Shown piece by piece: positions 25,915 through 36,625 of a stretch of 39,383 nucleotides of DNA; position 1 is the stretch's first letter; each line of letters opens with the position of its first letter. The position numbers and the translations under genes were made by a program. This DNA is from Alphaproteobacteria bacterium (GTDB lineage Bacteria > Pseudomonadota > Alphaproteobacteria > Micropepsales > Micropepsaceae). Location of the stretch: assembly GCA_013140995.1 (NCBI GenBank), contig JABFRX010000255.1, positions 1 to 39,383 of the forward strand, written 5' to 3'. Below the pieces are notes generated by a model. It saw nothing but the letters and a program-made list of their open reading frames with translations, was not told the DNA's origin and made no database searches.

Positions 25915-26931
25915 ATGACGATGAGCGGACACCAACCCCTTGTGTTTTCGGGGATGCAGCCCACGGGCAATCTGCATCTCGGCAACTATTTGGGCGCTAT
26001 CCGGAACTGGCTCAAGCTCCAGGAGCAGTATCGCTGTCTCTATTGCATGGTCGACATGCACGCGCTCACCGTGGATTACGATCCAAAGCAGTTGGGCCAA
26101 GCGACGCGCGAGGTGATGGCGGCCTATCTCGCTAGCGGCGTCGATCCGAAGCGTTCGATTGTGTTCGCGCAAAGTCAGGTTAAGGAGCACGCGGAGCTTG
26201 CGTGGGTTTTGAACTGCGTGGCGAGGATCGGCTGGTTGAACCGGATGACGCAGTTCAAAGACAAGGCGGGCAAGAACGCTGAGAAGATGAGCGTCGGTCT
26301 CTACACCTATCCGGTGCTGATGGCCGCCGACATCCTGCTGTACCGGGCGACGCATGTGCCTGTCGGCGAAGATCAGAAGCAGCACGTGGAACTCGCGCGT
26401 GACATCGCGCAGAAGTTCAACAACGATTTGGGCGTCGCGGGCTTCTTCCCTATTCCTGAGCCTATCGTTCAGGGGCCGGCGACCAGGATCATGAGCTTGC
26501 GCGACGGTACGGCGAAGATGTCCAAGTCCGATCCGTCGGAGTATTCGCGCATCAATCTGACCGACGATGCGGACACGATCGCGACGAAGTTCAAGAAGGC
26601 CAAGACTGATCCGTTGCCTTTGCCGGAAACGGAAAAGGAACTTGAGGGCCGGCCGGAAGCCGACAATTTGGTCTCGATCTATGCGGCGTTCGCGGACAAG
26701 TCCACACAGGCGGTGCTCGACGAGTTCAAGGGCGGGCAGTTCTCGACGTTCAAAGGGGCGCTTGCCGAGCTCGTCGTCGCGAAGCTGTCGCCGATCGCGA
26801 CCGAGATGCGGCGGTTGCTTGCGGACCCCGCGGAGCTCGACCGGTTGATGCTTAGGGGTGCCGATCAGGCGCGGGCGATCGCGGCCCCGATCATGGCGGA
26901 GGTCCGGCGCGTCGTAGGGTGGGTTGCTTGA
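25915..26931 (+). CDS. trpS: Tryptophan--tRNA ligase
   Basis: The 338-residue class I aminoacyl-tRNA synthetase has the HIGH-type motif in [19 protein letters not shown] in [11 protein letters not shown], and the specificity segment [29 protein letters not shown] 25915 (or 25921) is chosen. An upstream TTG at 25855 would add about 20 residues unlike the family. The stop overlaps the start of the universal stress gene. Confidence 0.95.
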   Translation: MTMSGHQPLVFSGMQPTGNLHLGNYLGAIRNWLKLQEQYRCLYCMVDMHALTVDYDPKQLGQATREVMAAYLASGVDPKRSIVFAQSQVKEHAELAWVLNCVARIGWLNRMTQFKDKAGKNAEKMSVGLYTYPVLMAADILLYRATHVPVGEDQKQHVELARDIAQKFNNDLGVAGFFPIPEPIVQGPATRIMSLRDGTAKMSKSDPSEYSRINLTDDADTIATKFKKAKTDPLPLPETEKELEGRPEADNLVSIYAAFADKSTQAVLDEFKGGQFSTFKGALAELVVAKLSPIATEMRRLLADPAELDRLMLRGADQARAIAAPIMAEVRRVVGWVA

Positions 26932-27392
26932 AGCGGCGGAAATTCCTCGTCTTCGTGGACAACTCGCCAGAGCACAAGAAGGCGCTGCGCTACGCCGCGC
27001 GGCGCGCGCAGCACACGGGCGGGATTGTTTCGCTGATGACGGTCGTGATCCCCGGTGATTTCCAGCACTGGCGCTCCGTCGAAGATGCAATGCGCGAAGA
27101 GGCGATGGAAGATGCCGAGCGTATGCTGCACGAGGCGGCAGGCGAGGTGAATCAGCTGACGGGCCTAATCCCGGAAGTGATCATTTGCGAGGGTAAGCCA
27201 CACGACGTGCTGATGGCTCTCCTTAAGGAAGACAACGAGATCTCGATTTTGGTGCTTGCCGCTTCAATCGGGCGCGAAGGGCCGGGCCCCTTGGTTTCTC
27301 TGGTTGCACAGCAGGCGCAGCTCGCCTACCCGATCCCGGTTACGATCGTGCCGGGGGGCTTGAGCGACGAGGCGATCGACGCCTTGGCTTGA
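26928..27392 (+). CDS. Universal stress protein family (UspA-like)
   Basis: The product of about 155 residues has the alpha/beta nucleotide-binding fold of UspA proteins: a first strand [12 protein letters not shown], a regularly spaced helical middle and the C-terminal glycine-rich loop segment ([18 protein letters not shown]...IPVTIVPG). The loop lacks the exact G-2x-G-9x-G(S/T) of ATP-binding members, so nucleotide binding is uncertain. The likely start is TTG 26928, which overlaps the trpS stop as TTGA with GGGTGGG upstream. GTG 26919 is the alternative. Confidence 0.83.
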   Translation: MKRRKFLVFVDNSPEHKKALRYAARRAQHTGGIVSLMTVVIPGDFQHWRSVEDAMREEAMEDAERMLHEAAGEVNQLTGLIPEVIICEGKPHDVLMALLKEDNEISILVLAASIGREGPGPLVSLVAQQAQLAYPIPVTIVPGGLSDEAIDALA

Positions 27393-27438
27393 TTTTGGGG
27401 GGCGTCCGCCCGAGATTCTTGGTACCTACGAGGTTCAC

Positions 27439-28005
27439 ATGTTCATTCAAACGGAATCGACGCCAAATCCGGCGACGTTGAAATTCTTGCCCGGGCGTAG
27501 CGTCCTTGGCGAAGGGGCTGCTGATTTTCCCACACGCGAGTCGGCGCAGAAGTCGCCGCTCGCGCGGCGCTTGTTCGATGTCGACGGCGTTGGCGGCGTG
27601 ATGTTCGGTCCGGACTTCATCACGGTCACGAAGACCACAGGCGAATGGCTGCAGCTTAAGCCCATCATATTGGGCGCGATCATGGAGCACTTTACGCAGG
27701 GGCTTCCCGTCATCGAAGGCGAAGCGGCGTCTGGGGCTCAACGCGAAGAATACGATCCTGCCGACGAAGAGATCGTCGTACAGATCAAGGAACTGCTTGA
27801 GACGCGCGTACGGCCGGCGGTCGCGCAGGACGGCGGCGATATCGTGTTTCGCGGGTTCGAGAGCAAGTCCGGGACGGTGTTCTTAAACCTGCGCGGGTCG
27901 TGCGCGGGGTGTCCATCGTCGACCGCGACGCTTAAGAACGGTATTGAGAACATGCTGCGGCACTATATTCCCGAAGTGAACGCGGTCGAGGCCGTTTCGG
28001 CTTAA
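27439..28005 (+). CDS. NfuA/Nfu1-type iron-sulfur cluster carrier
   Basis: The 188-residue product has the N-terminal Nfu domain (MFIQTESTPNPATLKFLPG, about 1-90) and the C-terminal NifU-like domain whose CAGC motif (C155, C158) holds a [4Fe-4S] cluster at the dimer interface. It delivers clusters to apo-enzymes such as lipoyl synthase and aconitase. This is the long form shared by alphaproteobacteria and mitochondria. The surrounding order with tsaB, rimI, fur and miaB (itself an Fe-S enzyme) is a conserved neighbourhood. Confidence 0.93.
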   Translation: MFIQTESTPNPATLKFLPGRSVLGEGAADFPTRESAQKSPLARRLFDVDGVGGVMFGPDFITVTKTTGEWLQLKPIILGAIMEHFTQGLPVIEGEAASGAQREEYDPADEEIVVQIKELLETRVRPAVAQDGGDIVFRGFESKSGTVFLNLRGSCAGCPSSTATLKNGIENMLRHYIPEVNAVEAVSA

Positions 28006-28018
28006 GGAGGGGGTTTCC

Positions 28019-28609
28019 TTGCATCACGCCATTTCCGACGAAGCGCTGGATCAGATGTTTCGTTCCGCCCGCTCGCAGAACAAGTGGCAGGCTAAGCCTG
28101 TCTCGCCGACGCTATTGCATGCGCTCTACGATCTGTTGCGCATGGGGCCGACGAGCGCGAACTGTTCGCCGGCGCGGTTTGTGTTCGTGACGACAGACGC
28201 GGGGCGCGAACGGCTCAAGCCGCATCTGTTGCCCTCCAACGTTTCCAAGGTGATGACGGCGCCGGTGACCGTGATCATCGGGCATGATCTCAAGTTTTAC
28301 GAAAAGCTGCCGCAGCTTTTCCCACATACGGATGCGCGCAGCTGGTTTGTGGGCAACGAGCAACTCAGCGAAACAACTGCTTTTCGAAATGGGACGTTGC
28401 AAGGTGCCTACTTGATGCTGGCGGCGCGCTCGCTGGGCCTCGATTGCGGGCCGATGTCGGGTTTCAACAACGCAGGCGTCGACGAAGCGTTCTTCCCGAA
28501 CTCGACGGTGAAGTCGAATTTCATCTGCGGGCTCGGCTACGGCGATCCGTCCGGCGTGTTTGCGCGCTCGCCGCGGCTGCCGTTCGATGAGGCCTGCCAG
28601 ATCGTATGA
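28019..28609 (+). CDS. Nitroreductase-fold protein, RutE/HadB-like malonic semialdehyde reductase
   Basis: The 196-residue flavin-binding nitroreductase-family protein carries the pattern of the RutE subgroup: FRSARSQNKWQAKPVS, LRMGPTSANCSPARFVFV, FRNGTLQGAYLMLAARSLGLDCGPMSGF and FICGLGYGD. RutE reduces malonic semialdehyde in pyrimidine breakdown, but no other rut gene is nearby. The physiological substrate here is therefore open. The start is an unusual TTG fixed by an excellent Shine-Dalgarno sequence (AAGGAGG about 8 nt upstream). The stop overlaps the tsaB start (ATGA). Confidence 0.87.
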   Translation: MHHAISDEALDQMFRSARSQNKWQAKPVSPTLLHALYDLLRMGPTSANCSPARFVFVTTDAGRERLKPHLLPSNVSKVMTAPVTVIIGHDLKFYEKLPQLFPHTDARSWFVGNEQLSETTAFRNGTLQGAYLMLAARSLGLDCGPMSGFNNAGVDEAFFPNSTVKSNFICGLGYGDPSGVFARSPRLPFDEACQIV

Positions 28610-29262
28610 GCGAGCGGTTGATCCTTGCGATCGACACGTCGTTCGGGCCAGTCGGAGCGACGCTCGCGACGATGGATGGGCGACTCATCGGACAGATTGA
28701 AGCCGACAATCCGGCTGGTACGCAGGCCGAGACCTTGCCACCGCTTGTGGCGAAGCTGTTTGAGGGACAAGACTTCAAGCGCCTATTGCGCGTGGCAGTG
28801 ACCGTCGGACCGGGGGCGTTCACGGGCGTGCGTGTGGGGTTGGCGTTTGCGAAGGGTTTGAGGCTTGCGACGGGTGCCGAGGTTATGGGCTTCTCGACGC
28901 TCGATTGTCTTGCTGCGCAGGCCGTGGCGCACAAGCCATGCGCCAACGCCGGGGCGATCATCGATGCCAAGCGCGGCGAGGTTTATGTGCAGGCGTTTTC
29001 ACATTTGTCCGAGCCGTTGAGCGAGGCGGCTGTGGCGCCGATTGCGGAGGCGTCGGCGCTGTTGCAGCGCGTGCTGAAGCCGCGGATGTTGTTGATAGGT
29101 TCGGGTGCTGCGTTGCTTGACGGGTTCGGCGACGTCGAGATCGTGCCGTTTCGGCGGATCGATACGGCATTGCTCGCGCGGCGCGCGGCGCTGGCCGACC
29201 CGGTGCGCTATCCGCCTGTGCCGGCTTACTTGCGCGCGCCCGACGCTCGATTGCCCGCATGA
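28606..29262 (+). CDS. tsaB: tRNA threonylcarbamoyladenosine synthesis protein TsaB
   Basis: The 218-residue product belongs to the ASKHA-fold partner of TsaD, needed for t6A37 in ANN-decoding tRNAs. Visible are LAIDTSFGPVGATLA (4-22 region), VTVGPGAFTGVRVGLAFAKGL and AIIDAKRGEVYVQ. It overlaps the upstream nitroreductase and downstream rimI by four bases each (ATGA), so the three are translationally coupled. Pairing of tsaB with rimI is very common in bacteria. Confidence 0.94.
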   Translation: MSERLILAIDTSFGPVGATLATMDGRLIGQIEADNPAGTQAETLPPLVAKLFEGQDFKRLLRVAVTVGPGAFTGVRVGLAFAKGLRLATGAEVMGFSTLDCLAAQAVAHKPCANAGAIIDAKRGEVYVQAFSHLSEPLSEAAVAPIAEASALLQRVLKPRMLLIGSGAALLDGFGDVEIVPFRRIDTALLARRAALADPVRYPPVPAYLRAPDARLPA

Positions 29263-29753
29263 GTTCGCGTTTCCGGATTTGGCCGGGCGGCGTGACCGAT
29301 GCGGCTCTGCTAGCCAAGTTGCATGCGCCCGCCTTCGACGACGCTTGGCCTGAGCCAGCGTTTGCTTCGCTGTTGGCACAAGCTGAGATATCCGTGTTGA
29401 TCGGTGCGCTTGGCAGTGCGGCGGCGCAGGGATTCATTCTCGTTCGAAATGCGGCAGATGAAGCGGAAGTTCTGACGTTCTGCGTTGCGGAGGAGGTGCG
29501 GCGGCATGGCCTTGGAGGCGCATTGCTTGAGGCGGCGTGTGATACCGCGCGCGAGCACGGTGCGGCGCATGTATTTCTTGAGGTGGCTGCGAACAACGCA
29601 GCGGCACTTGGCCTCTATCGGCCTTTCGGGTTCGCGGAGGTGGGGCGGCGGGCCGCTTACTATCATCGCGGGCCAGACGCTTCCGATGCGTTGGTGATGC
29701 GACGTGTTCTTAACCGTGACGGCCCGCTTCCGGTGGCCCGAGGAATGGACTAA
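29259..29753 (+). CDS. rimI: Ribosomal-protein-alanine N-acetyltransferase, GNAT family
   Basis: The 164-residue GNAT acetyltransferase has the acetyl-CoA loop VRRHGLGGALLEAA (about 85-98) and FLEVAANNAAALGLYRPFGFAEVGRRAAYY, typical of RimI. RimI acetylates the N terminus of ribosomal protein S18. Coupling to tsaB (four-base overlap) supports the assignment over other GNAT enzymes. Confidence 0.9.
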   Translation: MSSRFRIWPGGVTDAALLAKLHAPAFDDAWPEPAFASLLAQAEISVLIGALGSAAAQGFILVRNAADEAEVLTFCVAEEVRRHGLGGALLEAACDTAREHGAAHVFLEVAANNAAALGLYRPFGFAEVGRRAAYYHRGPDASDALVMRRVLNRDGPLPVARGMD

Positions 29754-29773
29754 AAGACCGGCAGAGGTGGTTG

Positions 29774-30205
29774 ATGGATCGGATTGAAAAACTCTGCATC
29801 GAGAAGGGGTTGCGGATGACCGGGCAGCGGCGCGTGATCGCGCGCGTGCTTTCGGAGTCGCACGACCATCCCGATGCGGAAGAGTTGCACCGCCGGGCGG
29901 TTGCGATCGATCCACATATTTCCATTGCGACGGTCTACCGGACAGTGAGGCTCTTGGAAGAGTCCGGCATTCTGGAGCGGCACGATTTTCGCGACGGGCG
30001 TTCGCGCTACGAAGAGATGACCGAGACGCATCACGATCATCTGATCGATGTACAGTCGGGCCGCGTGATCGAGTTTCAGAACGACCAGATCGAAGAGTTG
30101 CAGCGGCAGGTAGCCGAGAAGCTCGGCTACAAATTGGTCGACCACCGGCTTGAGCTTTATGCCGTGCCGATCGACGGGCCCGCGAAGGGTAAGGCCAAGA
30201 AGTGA
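29774..30205 (+). CDS. fur: Fur/Mur family metal-responsive repressor
   Basis: The 143-residue product has the winged helix (LRMTGQRRVIARVLSES...ISIATVYRTVRLLEESGIL) and the metal-sensing HHDHLI of Fur-family regulators. After HHDHLI it reads DVQSGRVIEF where classical Fur has a CxxC zinc site, and no such cysteines occur. This matches the alphaproteobacterial Fur/Mur clade, whose members in rhizobia respond mainly to manganese. Iron or manganese cannot be decided from sequence. ATG 29774 is preferred over TTG 29771. It overlaps plsC as GTGA. Confidence 0.9.
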   Translation: MDRIEKLCIEKGLRMTGQRRVIARVLSESHDHPDAEELHRRAVAIDPHISIATVYRTVRLLEESGILERHDFRDGRSRYEEMTETHHDHLIDVQSGRVIEFQNDQIEELQRQVAEKLGYKLVDHRLELYAVPIDGPAKGKAKK

Positions 30206-31089
30206 ATAAGGTCATCGGAACGCTCCGCGGCGTTGGGGTCGCCATCGCCTTCTTGAGCGTGACGGCTGTCTTCCTGCCGGTACAGTGGCTCGCCGTGCGG
30301 TTCGACTGGCCTTTGCGCGACCGGTTCCCCGCGCAGTATGCACGCTGGCTTTGCGCGGTTATGGGCATTCGCGTCGAGACGTTCGGGCGGCCGTGCCGGG
30401 AGCCCGGCGTTTTGCTCGCCGTCAATCACATGTCCTATCTCGATATGCCGGTTCTCGCCGGCGTCATTCCGGTGTCGTTCGTCGCGAAGGCCGAGGTCGG
30501 GAAGTGGCCGTTCTTCGGCATGATGTCGAAGCTCGTGCGCACCGTGTTCGTCGAACGCGAGAAGCGCAGCCGCGCCGGTAAGCAGCGCGACGCGATCCGC
30601 GAGCGGCTGGAAGAAGGCGGGACGGTCGTGCTGTTTCCGGAAGGCACGTCCAGCGACGGCAATCGGGTGCTTTCGTTTAAGAGTTCGCTTCTGGGCTCGG
30701 CCGACGCCATGCTGCTCGGCAGTGACGGGAAGAACCGTCGTGTGTTGGTGCAGCCGGTGTCGCTTGCCTACACGCGGCTACACGGGATTCCGATGGGCCG
30801 CGAGTTCCGGCCGTTTGTCGCCTGGTACGGAGACATGGATTTAGCGCCCCACCTCTGGGAGTTGTTTTGTCTGGGGCCAGTCGACGTGGTCGTGCACTAT
30901 CATCCACCGATGACGGTCGACCAATTCAAGTCGCGCAAGGAGCTTTCGGCCGAGTGCGAGCGGCTGGTCCGGGAGGGGGTTAGCCACGCGCTGGCTGGGC
31001 GGCCGGGCGCTTTTGGCCCGGCTTATGAGGACGAGCCGATCGAATTGCCGCCCCCGCAAGACGGTTTCCAGGCTGAGGTCGTGGCTTGA
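30202..31089 (+). CDS. plsC: 1-acyl-sn-glycerol-3-phosphate acyltransferase family
   Basis: The 295-residue membrane-associated acyltransferase has an N-terminal hydrophobic anchor (about residues 5-32), the catalytic NHMSYLD (N75-D81, NHx4D), the substrate motif FVEREKRSRAGKQ and FPEGTSSDG (about 145-153). It probably makes phosphatidic acid from lysophosphatidic acid, although some relatives acylate ornithine or other lipids. GTG start overlaps the fur stop. The gene sits between fur and miaB, a common alphaproteobacterial arrangement. Confidence 0.9.
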   Translation: MNKVIGTLRGVGVAIAFLSVTAVFLPVQWLAVRFDWPLRDRFPAQYARWLCAVMGIRVETFGRPCREPGVLLAVNHMSYLDMPVLAGVIPVSFVAKAEVGKWPFFGMMSKLVRTVFVEREKRSRAGKQRDAIRERLEEGGTVVLFPEGTSSDGNRVLSFKSSLLGSADAMLLGSDGKNRRVLVQPVSLAYTRLHGIPMGREFRPFVAWYGDMDLAPHLWELFCLGPVDVVVHYHPPMTVDQFKSRKELSAECERLVREGVSHALAGRPGAFGPAYEDEPIELPPPQDGFQAEVVA

Positions 31090-31148
31090 GTTTGCCAGGC
31101 CGTTCCCCCATAAGACCGGCCGCATTTTTCGCGCTAGACTGACGACCC

Positions 31149-32506
31149 GTGACCCGCAAGCTTTTCATCAAGACCTATGGCTGCCAGATGAACGCCTACG
31201 ATTCCGCTCGCATGGCGGACGTGATGGCGCCGCACGGCTATGCGCTGACCGATACGCCGGAGAGCGCCGATATGGTGGTGCTCAACACGTGCCATATTCG
31301 CGAGAAGGCGGCGGAGAAGGTTTACTCGGAGCTAGGACGCTTGAGAGAGCTGAAGCGGGAGCGCGCGGCCGAAGGCCGGCCCATGATCGTGGCGGTAGCT
31401 GGTTGCGTGGCGCAAGCCGAGGGTGAGGAGATGATCCGCCGCACCGATGCCGTCGATATCGTTGTCGGGCCGCAGGTCTATCACCGCCTGCCCGAGATGG
31501 TGGCGAAGCTTGCGCGGGAGGCAAAGGCGTTCGACACCGAGTTTCCCGCCGTCGATAAGTTCGACACGTTGCCTGAAACGAAGTCGGTCGATGGGCCCGC
31601 GGCGTTACTCACCGTGCAGGAGGGTTGCGACAAGTTTTGTACGTTTTGCGTCGTGCCTTATACGCGCGGCGCGGAGTATTCGCGTTCGGTCGTGCAGATC
31701 GAGGCAGAGGCGCGGCACCTTGTCGAACTTGGCGTGCGTGAGATCACACTGCTTGGTCAAAACGTCAATGCATTCCATGGCGCCGGTGATGATGGCGAGA
31801 CGTGGGGTTTGGGGCGGCTCATTCGCCGCCTGGCGCAGATCGAGGGGTTGGCACGGTTGCGCTACATGACTAGCCATCCGCGCGACATGGACGACGCGTT
31901 GATTGCCGCGCATGCGGAAGAGGCGAAACTGATGCCGTATCTGCATCTGCCTGTGCAGTCGGGATCGAATGTGGTGCTTGAGGCGATGAACCGCGGGCAT
32001 ACCGCGGACGAGTATCGCAAGCTCGTCGGGCGCATTCGTGCGGCAAGACCAGATATCGCCTTGTCGTCGGATTTTATCGTCGGGTTCCCTGGCGAGAGCG
32101 ATGCGGATTTCGAGGCAACGATGGACCTCGTTCGCGAGATCGGTTTCGCGCAGTCGTTTTCGTTCAAGTATTCGCCGCGGCCGGGAACGCCTGCGGCTGC
32201 GGCGCGGAAGCAGATTCCAGAGGACGTGAAGGGAGCGCGGCTTGAGCAGTTGCAGGCGCTCTTGAACGAGCAGGAGCAAGCATTTTTGCGACGCTGCGCG
32301 GGCCAAGAGTTCGACGTGCTGTTCGAGAAACCGGGGCGGTACGACGGTCAGTTGATTGGGCGCAGCCCGTATCTCCAATCGGTGCATGTCGCCGCGCGGG
32401 GCCAAAAGATCGGCGATATCGCACGGGTTCGTGTCGTTCAGACGATGCCGCATAGCTTGCGTGGCGAACTTATTTCTGAGGCCGTGCGCGCGGCCGAGGC
32501 GGTCGC

Positions 32507-32510
<4 letters not shown>
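31149..32510 (+). CDS. miaB: tRNA-2-methylthio-N6-dimethylallyladenosine synthase
   Basis: The 453-residue radical-SAM methylthiotransferase acts on i6A37 of tRNA. The N-terminal UPF0004 domain has its three cluster cysteines ([22 protein letters not shown]). The radical SAM CxxxCxxC is [19 protein letters not shown]-terminal TRAM domain ([23 protein letters not shown]...) binds tRNA. The start is GTG 31149, and the stop overlaps the phoH-like start as TTGA. Confidence 0.96.
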
Positions 32511-33502
<992 letters not shown>

Positions 33503-33505
33503 CTG

Positions 33506-34036
33506 ATGGTGCTCATCGTCGAAGTTCAGATCGAGACGCCAGCGTGGCGTAAGGCATGGCCGCGTGTGGTTGCGGAGACCAAAGAACTTCTGCGCGTTGC
33601 GTTGGCGGATTCCGGGGGAAAGCGCAGCCAGCTTCCGCCTTCGTCAAAGATACGGCGGACAGGCAAGCCCGGCCATGGCGAACTTAATTTTGAGGCGACG
33701 GTAGTCTTGGCCGATGACGCGAGGCTCAAGGACCTCAACGCGAGGTTCCGGAGGAAAGATAAGCCAACCAACGTGCTATCGTTTCCTGACGGCGATAATC
33801 CACCGGGTGGCGGGATTGCGCTCTCGCTTGAGACGATTTCGGCCGAAGCGGAGGCCCAAGGGAAATCGTTTGTTAACCATGCTAAACATATGATTTTGCA
33901 TGGATTTTTGCATCTGCGTGGCTATGACCACGACAGGCCTCGGGCGGCTCGCTTGATGGAGGGGCTCGAAATCGCCATCTTGGCCCGCATGGGTATCCCC
34001 AATCCGTATTTGATCGAGACGAAGACGCGTGCCTGA
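33506..34036 (+). CDS. ybeY: Endoribonuclease YbeY (rRNA maturation factor)
   Basis: The 176-residue metal-dependent RNase acts in 16S rRNA 3'-end maturation and ribosome quality control. The zinc site HGFLHLRGYDHD (about residues 132-143, H-x3-H-x5-H) and the upstream NARFRRKDKPTNVLSFP are characteristic. It starts three bases after the phoH-like gene and overlaps the corC-like gene by eight bases. Confidence 0.94.
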   Translation: MVLIVEVQIETPAWRKAWPRVVAETKELLRVALADSGGKRSQLPPSSKIRRTGKPGHGELNFEATVVLADDARLKDLNARFRRKDKPTNVLSFPDGDNPPGGGIALSLETISAEAEAQGKSFVNHAKHMILHGFLHLRGYDHDRPRAARLMEGLEIAILARMGIPNPYLIETKTRA

Positions 34037-35021
34037 CCCCCAACAGGGTGCGCCCTCGGCCGATCACAGCCCGGACACCCCAAAGCCGTCTTCTTGGCCG
34101 CAGGCGTTCGTGAGCGCCATGCGCAAGCTCGTTGGCGTCAGAGAAGACGCGACGAAGCTACGGGAAAGCTTGGAAGAGGTCATCGAGGAGAGCGAGGCCG
34201 CGAACCGGCCACTCGCGCGCGAAGAGCGCTCGATGATGCTCAACATCCTGAATTTCGGCGAACTGAAGGTCGTCGATGTGATGGTCCCGCGTGCCGATAT
34301 TATTGCAGTCGCGGAAGACACGCCGATTGCGGAGCTTGTGAAGATTTTCCGCGATGCGCAGCATTCGCGGCTGCCGATCTATCGCGATACGCTCGATAAC
34401 CCGGTCGGCATGGTGCACATAAAAGACCTAATCGGGCTTGCCATTCCAGAAGCTGAGGGCGCGCAACATCCGAAGGCGATTCAGGACATAGTGCGCGCGG
34501 TGCTGTTCGTGCCCCCGTCGATGCCGGTCGTGAATTTGCTCGTGAAAATGCAGGCGACGCGCATGCATCTGGCGCTGGTCATCGATGAATACGGCGGCAC
34601 CGATGGGTTGGTTTCGATCGAGGATTTGGTCGAACAGATCGTGGGCGACATCGAGGACGAGCACGACGACGATGCGACGAAGATGATCCTGCCGCGGGCG
34701 CCCGGCGAGTTCGACGCCAGTGCGCGCGCCGATCTTGAGGAAGTCGAGAAGGTCGTGGGGTTCCCGCTCGTCGACGAGGAAGAAGCCGAGGAAATCGATA
34801 CGCTGGCTGGCTTGGTATTCTCACTCGTCGGGCGGGTGCCGCAACGCGGCGAGATCGTGAAGCATCCGGCCGGCGTCGAGTTCGAAGTGCTGGACGCCGA
34901 TCCGCGCCGGCTCAAGCGGCTGCGCGTGCGCGTGACCAAGCCGAAGGACGACGCACCGGCGGAGCCTGCCGCCGAAGACAGCGAAGCCTCGCGCAAGCCG
35001 ATGGCCGCGGTGAATGGCTGA
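34029..35021 (+). CDS. CorC/YbeX-type CBS-domain protein
   Basis: The 330-residue soluble protein has two CBS domains (about 75-200; VMVPRADIIAVAEDTPIAELV, SRLPIYRDTLDNPVGMVHIKDLI, ALVIDEYGGTDGLVSIEDLVEQIVGDIEDEHD) and a C-terminal CorC_HlyC transporter-associated domain (about 230-310). It lacks the DUF21 membrane part of larger relatives. CorC was first linked to magnesium/cobalt efflux, and YbeX is now tied to ribosome metabolism. The ybeZ-ybeY-ybeX-lnt order here mirrors E. coli. GTG start overlaps ybeY, and the stop overlaps lnt. Confidence 0.92.
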   Translation: MPDPQQGAPSADHSPDTPKPSSWPQAFVSAMRKLVGVREDATKLRESLEEVIEESEAANRPLAREERSMMLNILNFGELKVVDVMVPRADIIAVAEDTPIAELVKIFRDAQHSRLPIYRDTLDNPVGMVHIKDLIGLAIPEAEGAQHPKAIQDIVRAVLFVPPSMPVVNLLVKMQATRMHLALVIDEYGGTDGLVSIEDLVEQIVGDIEDEHDDDATKMILPRAPGEFDASARADLEEVEKVVGFPLVDEEEAEEIDTLAGLVFSLVGRVPQRGEIVKHPAGVEFEVLDADPRRLKRLRVRVTKPKDDAPAEPAAEDSEASRKPMAAVNG

Positions 35022-36612
35022 ATCGATCGGTGATCGCCTAACAAAAATCGATTTGCCGGGACGCGTTGAAGGCGCGGCCACTTGGTTTCGCTCCTGCGTT
35101 GGGCGCGGACGACTGTTTGTTGCGGCGGGCCTTGGGGCAGTTTCCGCGTTGGCCTATGCGCCGTTCTACGCTTGGCCGCTGCTGCTCCTCACGTTCCCGG
35201 CGCTTGTTTGGCTGATCGATGGCGCCGTTTACATGCGGCGGCCGTGGGCGACCGCCGCGCAGATCGGGTGGGCGTTTGGGTTCGGATATTTTCTTGTCGG
35301 ACTTCATTGGATCGGATTTGCGTTCGTCGTCGATTCCGACAGACATGCGTGGCTCCTGCCGTTTGTGGCGGTGCTCTTTCCCGGCGGACTTGCGTTGTTC
35401 TTCGCGCTTGCTGCCGGCGTCGCGCGGCTAAGGTGGGCCGGATGGGCGCGCGTATTCGTGCTTGGGGCTGCGCTTGCTGCCGTCGAATGGCTACGTGGGC
35501 ATATCCTCACTGGCCTTCCGTGGAACCTGCCCGGCTATGTTTGGTCGGGCACGGATGCGATGTTTCAGGCGGTGTCGCTATTCGGCATTTACGGCTTGAG
35601 TTTGGTTACACTGATCGCACTGCTCGCACCTGCTACAATCGTCGATGCCAATGGTGGCCGCTCCAACGCGCGTTGGATTTTGGCGTTGGCCCCGCTGTTG
35701 TTGGCAGGGTTGTTCGTCTTCGGATGGATTCGGCTGCCGGCTGACGCGGCGCCGGTGGATGTCGATGTCACGTTGCGGATCGTGCAGCCGAATGTTGCGC
35801 AGACGGAGAAATGGAAGCCTGAGTTTTTCGAGCGGAACTGGCGCGTTCTGATCGACCAAACCGCTAAGCCCGGGATCGAGACCCGCACCGTCGTCATATG
35901 GCCGGAAGCAGCGCCGCCGCTTGCGCTTTTGGAGCATCCGGACGCGCTAAAGGCGGCGGCCATGGTGCTGCCCGACCGGACGACGCTGCTGACGGGTACG
36001 ATCAGGATTGAGCAGGGCGAGAAGCGACGATTTTTCAATAGCATGGCGGCGGTGTCCGGGAGCGGCCAGGTGCTTGCGACCTACGATAAGGCGCACCTCG
36101 TTCCGTTTGGGGAGTACCTCCCACTCTTTTGGCTATTGGAGCCACTTGGCGTTTCGCAGATCACCGGCAGCGGTCAGGGGTACACGGAGGGTTCGGGCAT
36201 CCGAACGCTAACCATTCCGAACGTGCCACCCTTTAGCCCACTGATTTGCTACGAGCTGATTTTCCCAGGCGAAGTTTCGGCTCCAAAACAACGGCCCGAA
36301 TGGTTGATGACGATGACCGACGATTCTTGGTTTGGTCCGTGGACGGGACCTTACCAACACCTTGGTATCGCGAAAATTCGCGCGGCAGAAGAAGGATTGC
36401 CCGTGGTTCGTGCAGCCAATACGGGAGTGTCCGCAGTCATCGACCCCTATGGGCGAATCACTTCGTCGCTCGGGCTCGATAGGAGCGGAATCCTGGACGC
36501 CGAACTGCCGCGTCCGTTGCCGCGCACGCTCTACTCCATCGCAGGCGATGTAATTTTTTTGCTGATGCTTCTTGCTGCAACGGGCGTTGGACTCGTTTTT
36601 TCCAAGAGCTAG
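35014..36612 (+). CDS. lnt: Apolipoprotein N-acyltransferase
   Basis: The 532-residue inner-membrane enzyme adds the third acyl chain to the N-terminal cysteine of lipoproteins. Several N-terminal membrane helices are followed by a periplasmic nitrilase domain with the catalytic triad visible as E in IWPEAAPP, K in YDKAHLVPFGEYLP and C in LICYELIFPGEV. DDSWFGPWTGPYQHLGIAKIRAAE is also conserved. A final C-terminal helix closes the protein. It is last in the phoH-ybeY-corC-lnt run. No terminator with a U-tract follows. Confidence 0.95.
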   Translation: MAESIGDRLTKIDLPGRVEGAATWFRSCVGRGRLFVAAGLGAVSALAYAPFYAWPLLLLTFPALVWLIDGAVYMRRPWATAAQIGWAFGFGYFLVGLHWIGFAFVVDSDRHAWLLPFVAVLFPGGLALFFALAAGVARLRWAGWARVFVLGAALAAVEWLRGHILTGLPWNLPGYVWSGTDAMFQAVSLFGIYGLSLVTLIALLAPATIVDANGGRSNARWILALAPLLLAGLFVFGWIRLPADAAPVDVDVTLRIVQPNVAQTEKWKPEFFERNWRVLIDQTAKPGIETRTVVIWPEAAPPLALLEHPDALKAAAMVLPDRTTLLTGTIRIEQGEKRRFFNSMAAVSGSGQVLATYDKAHLVPFGEYLPLFWLLEPLGVSQITGSGQGYTEGSGIRTLTIPNVPPFSPLICYELIFPGEVSAPKQRPEWLMTMTDDSWFGPWTGPYQHLGIAKIRAAEEGLPVVRAANTGVSAVIDPYGRITSSLGLDRSGILDAELPRPLPRTLYSIAGDVIFLLMLLAATGVGLVFSKS

Positions 36613-36625
36613 ACCATAAAGACAG

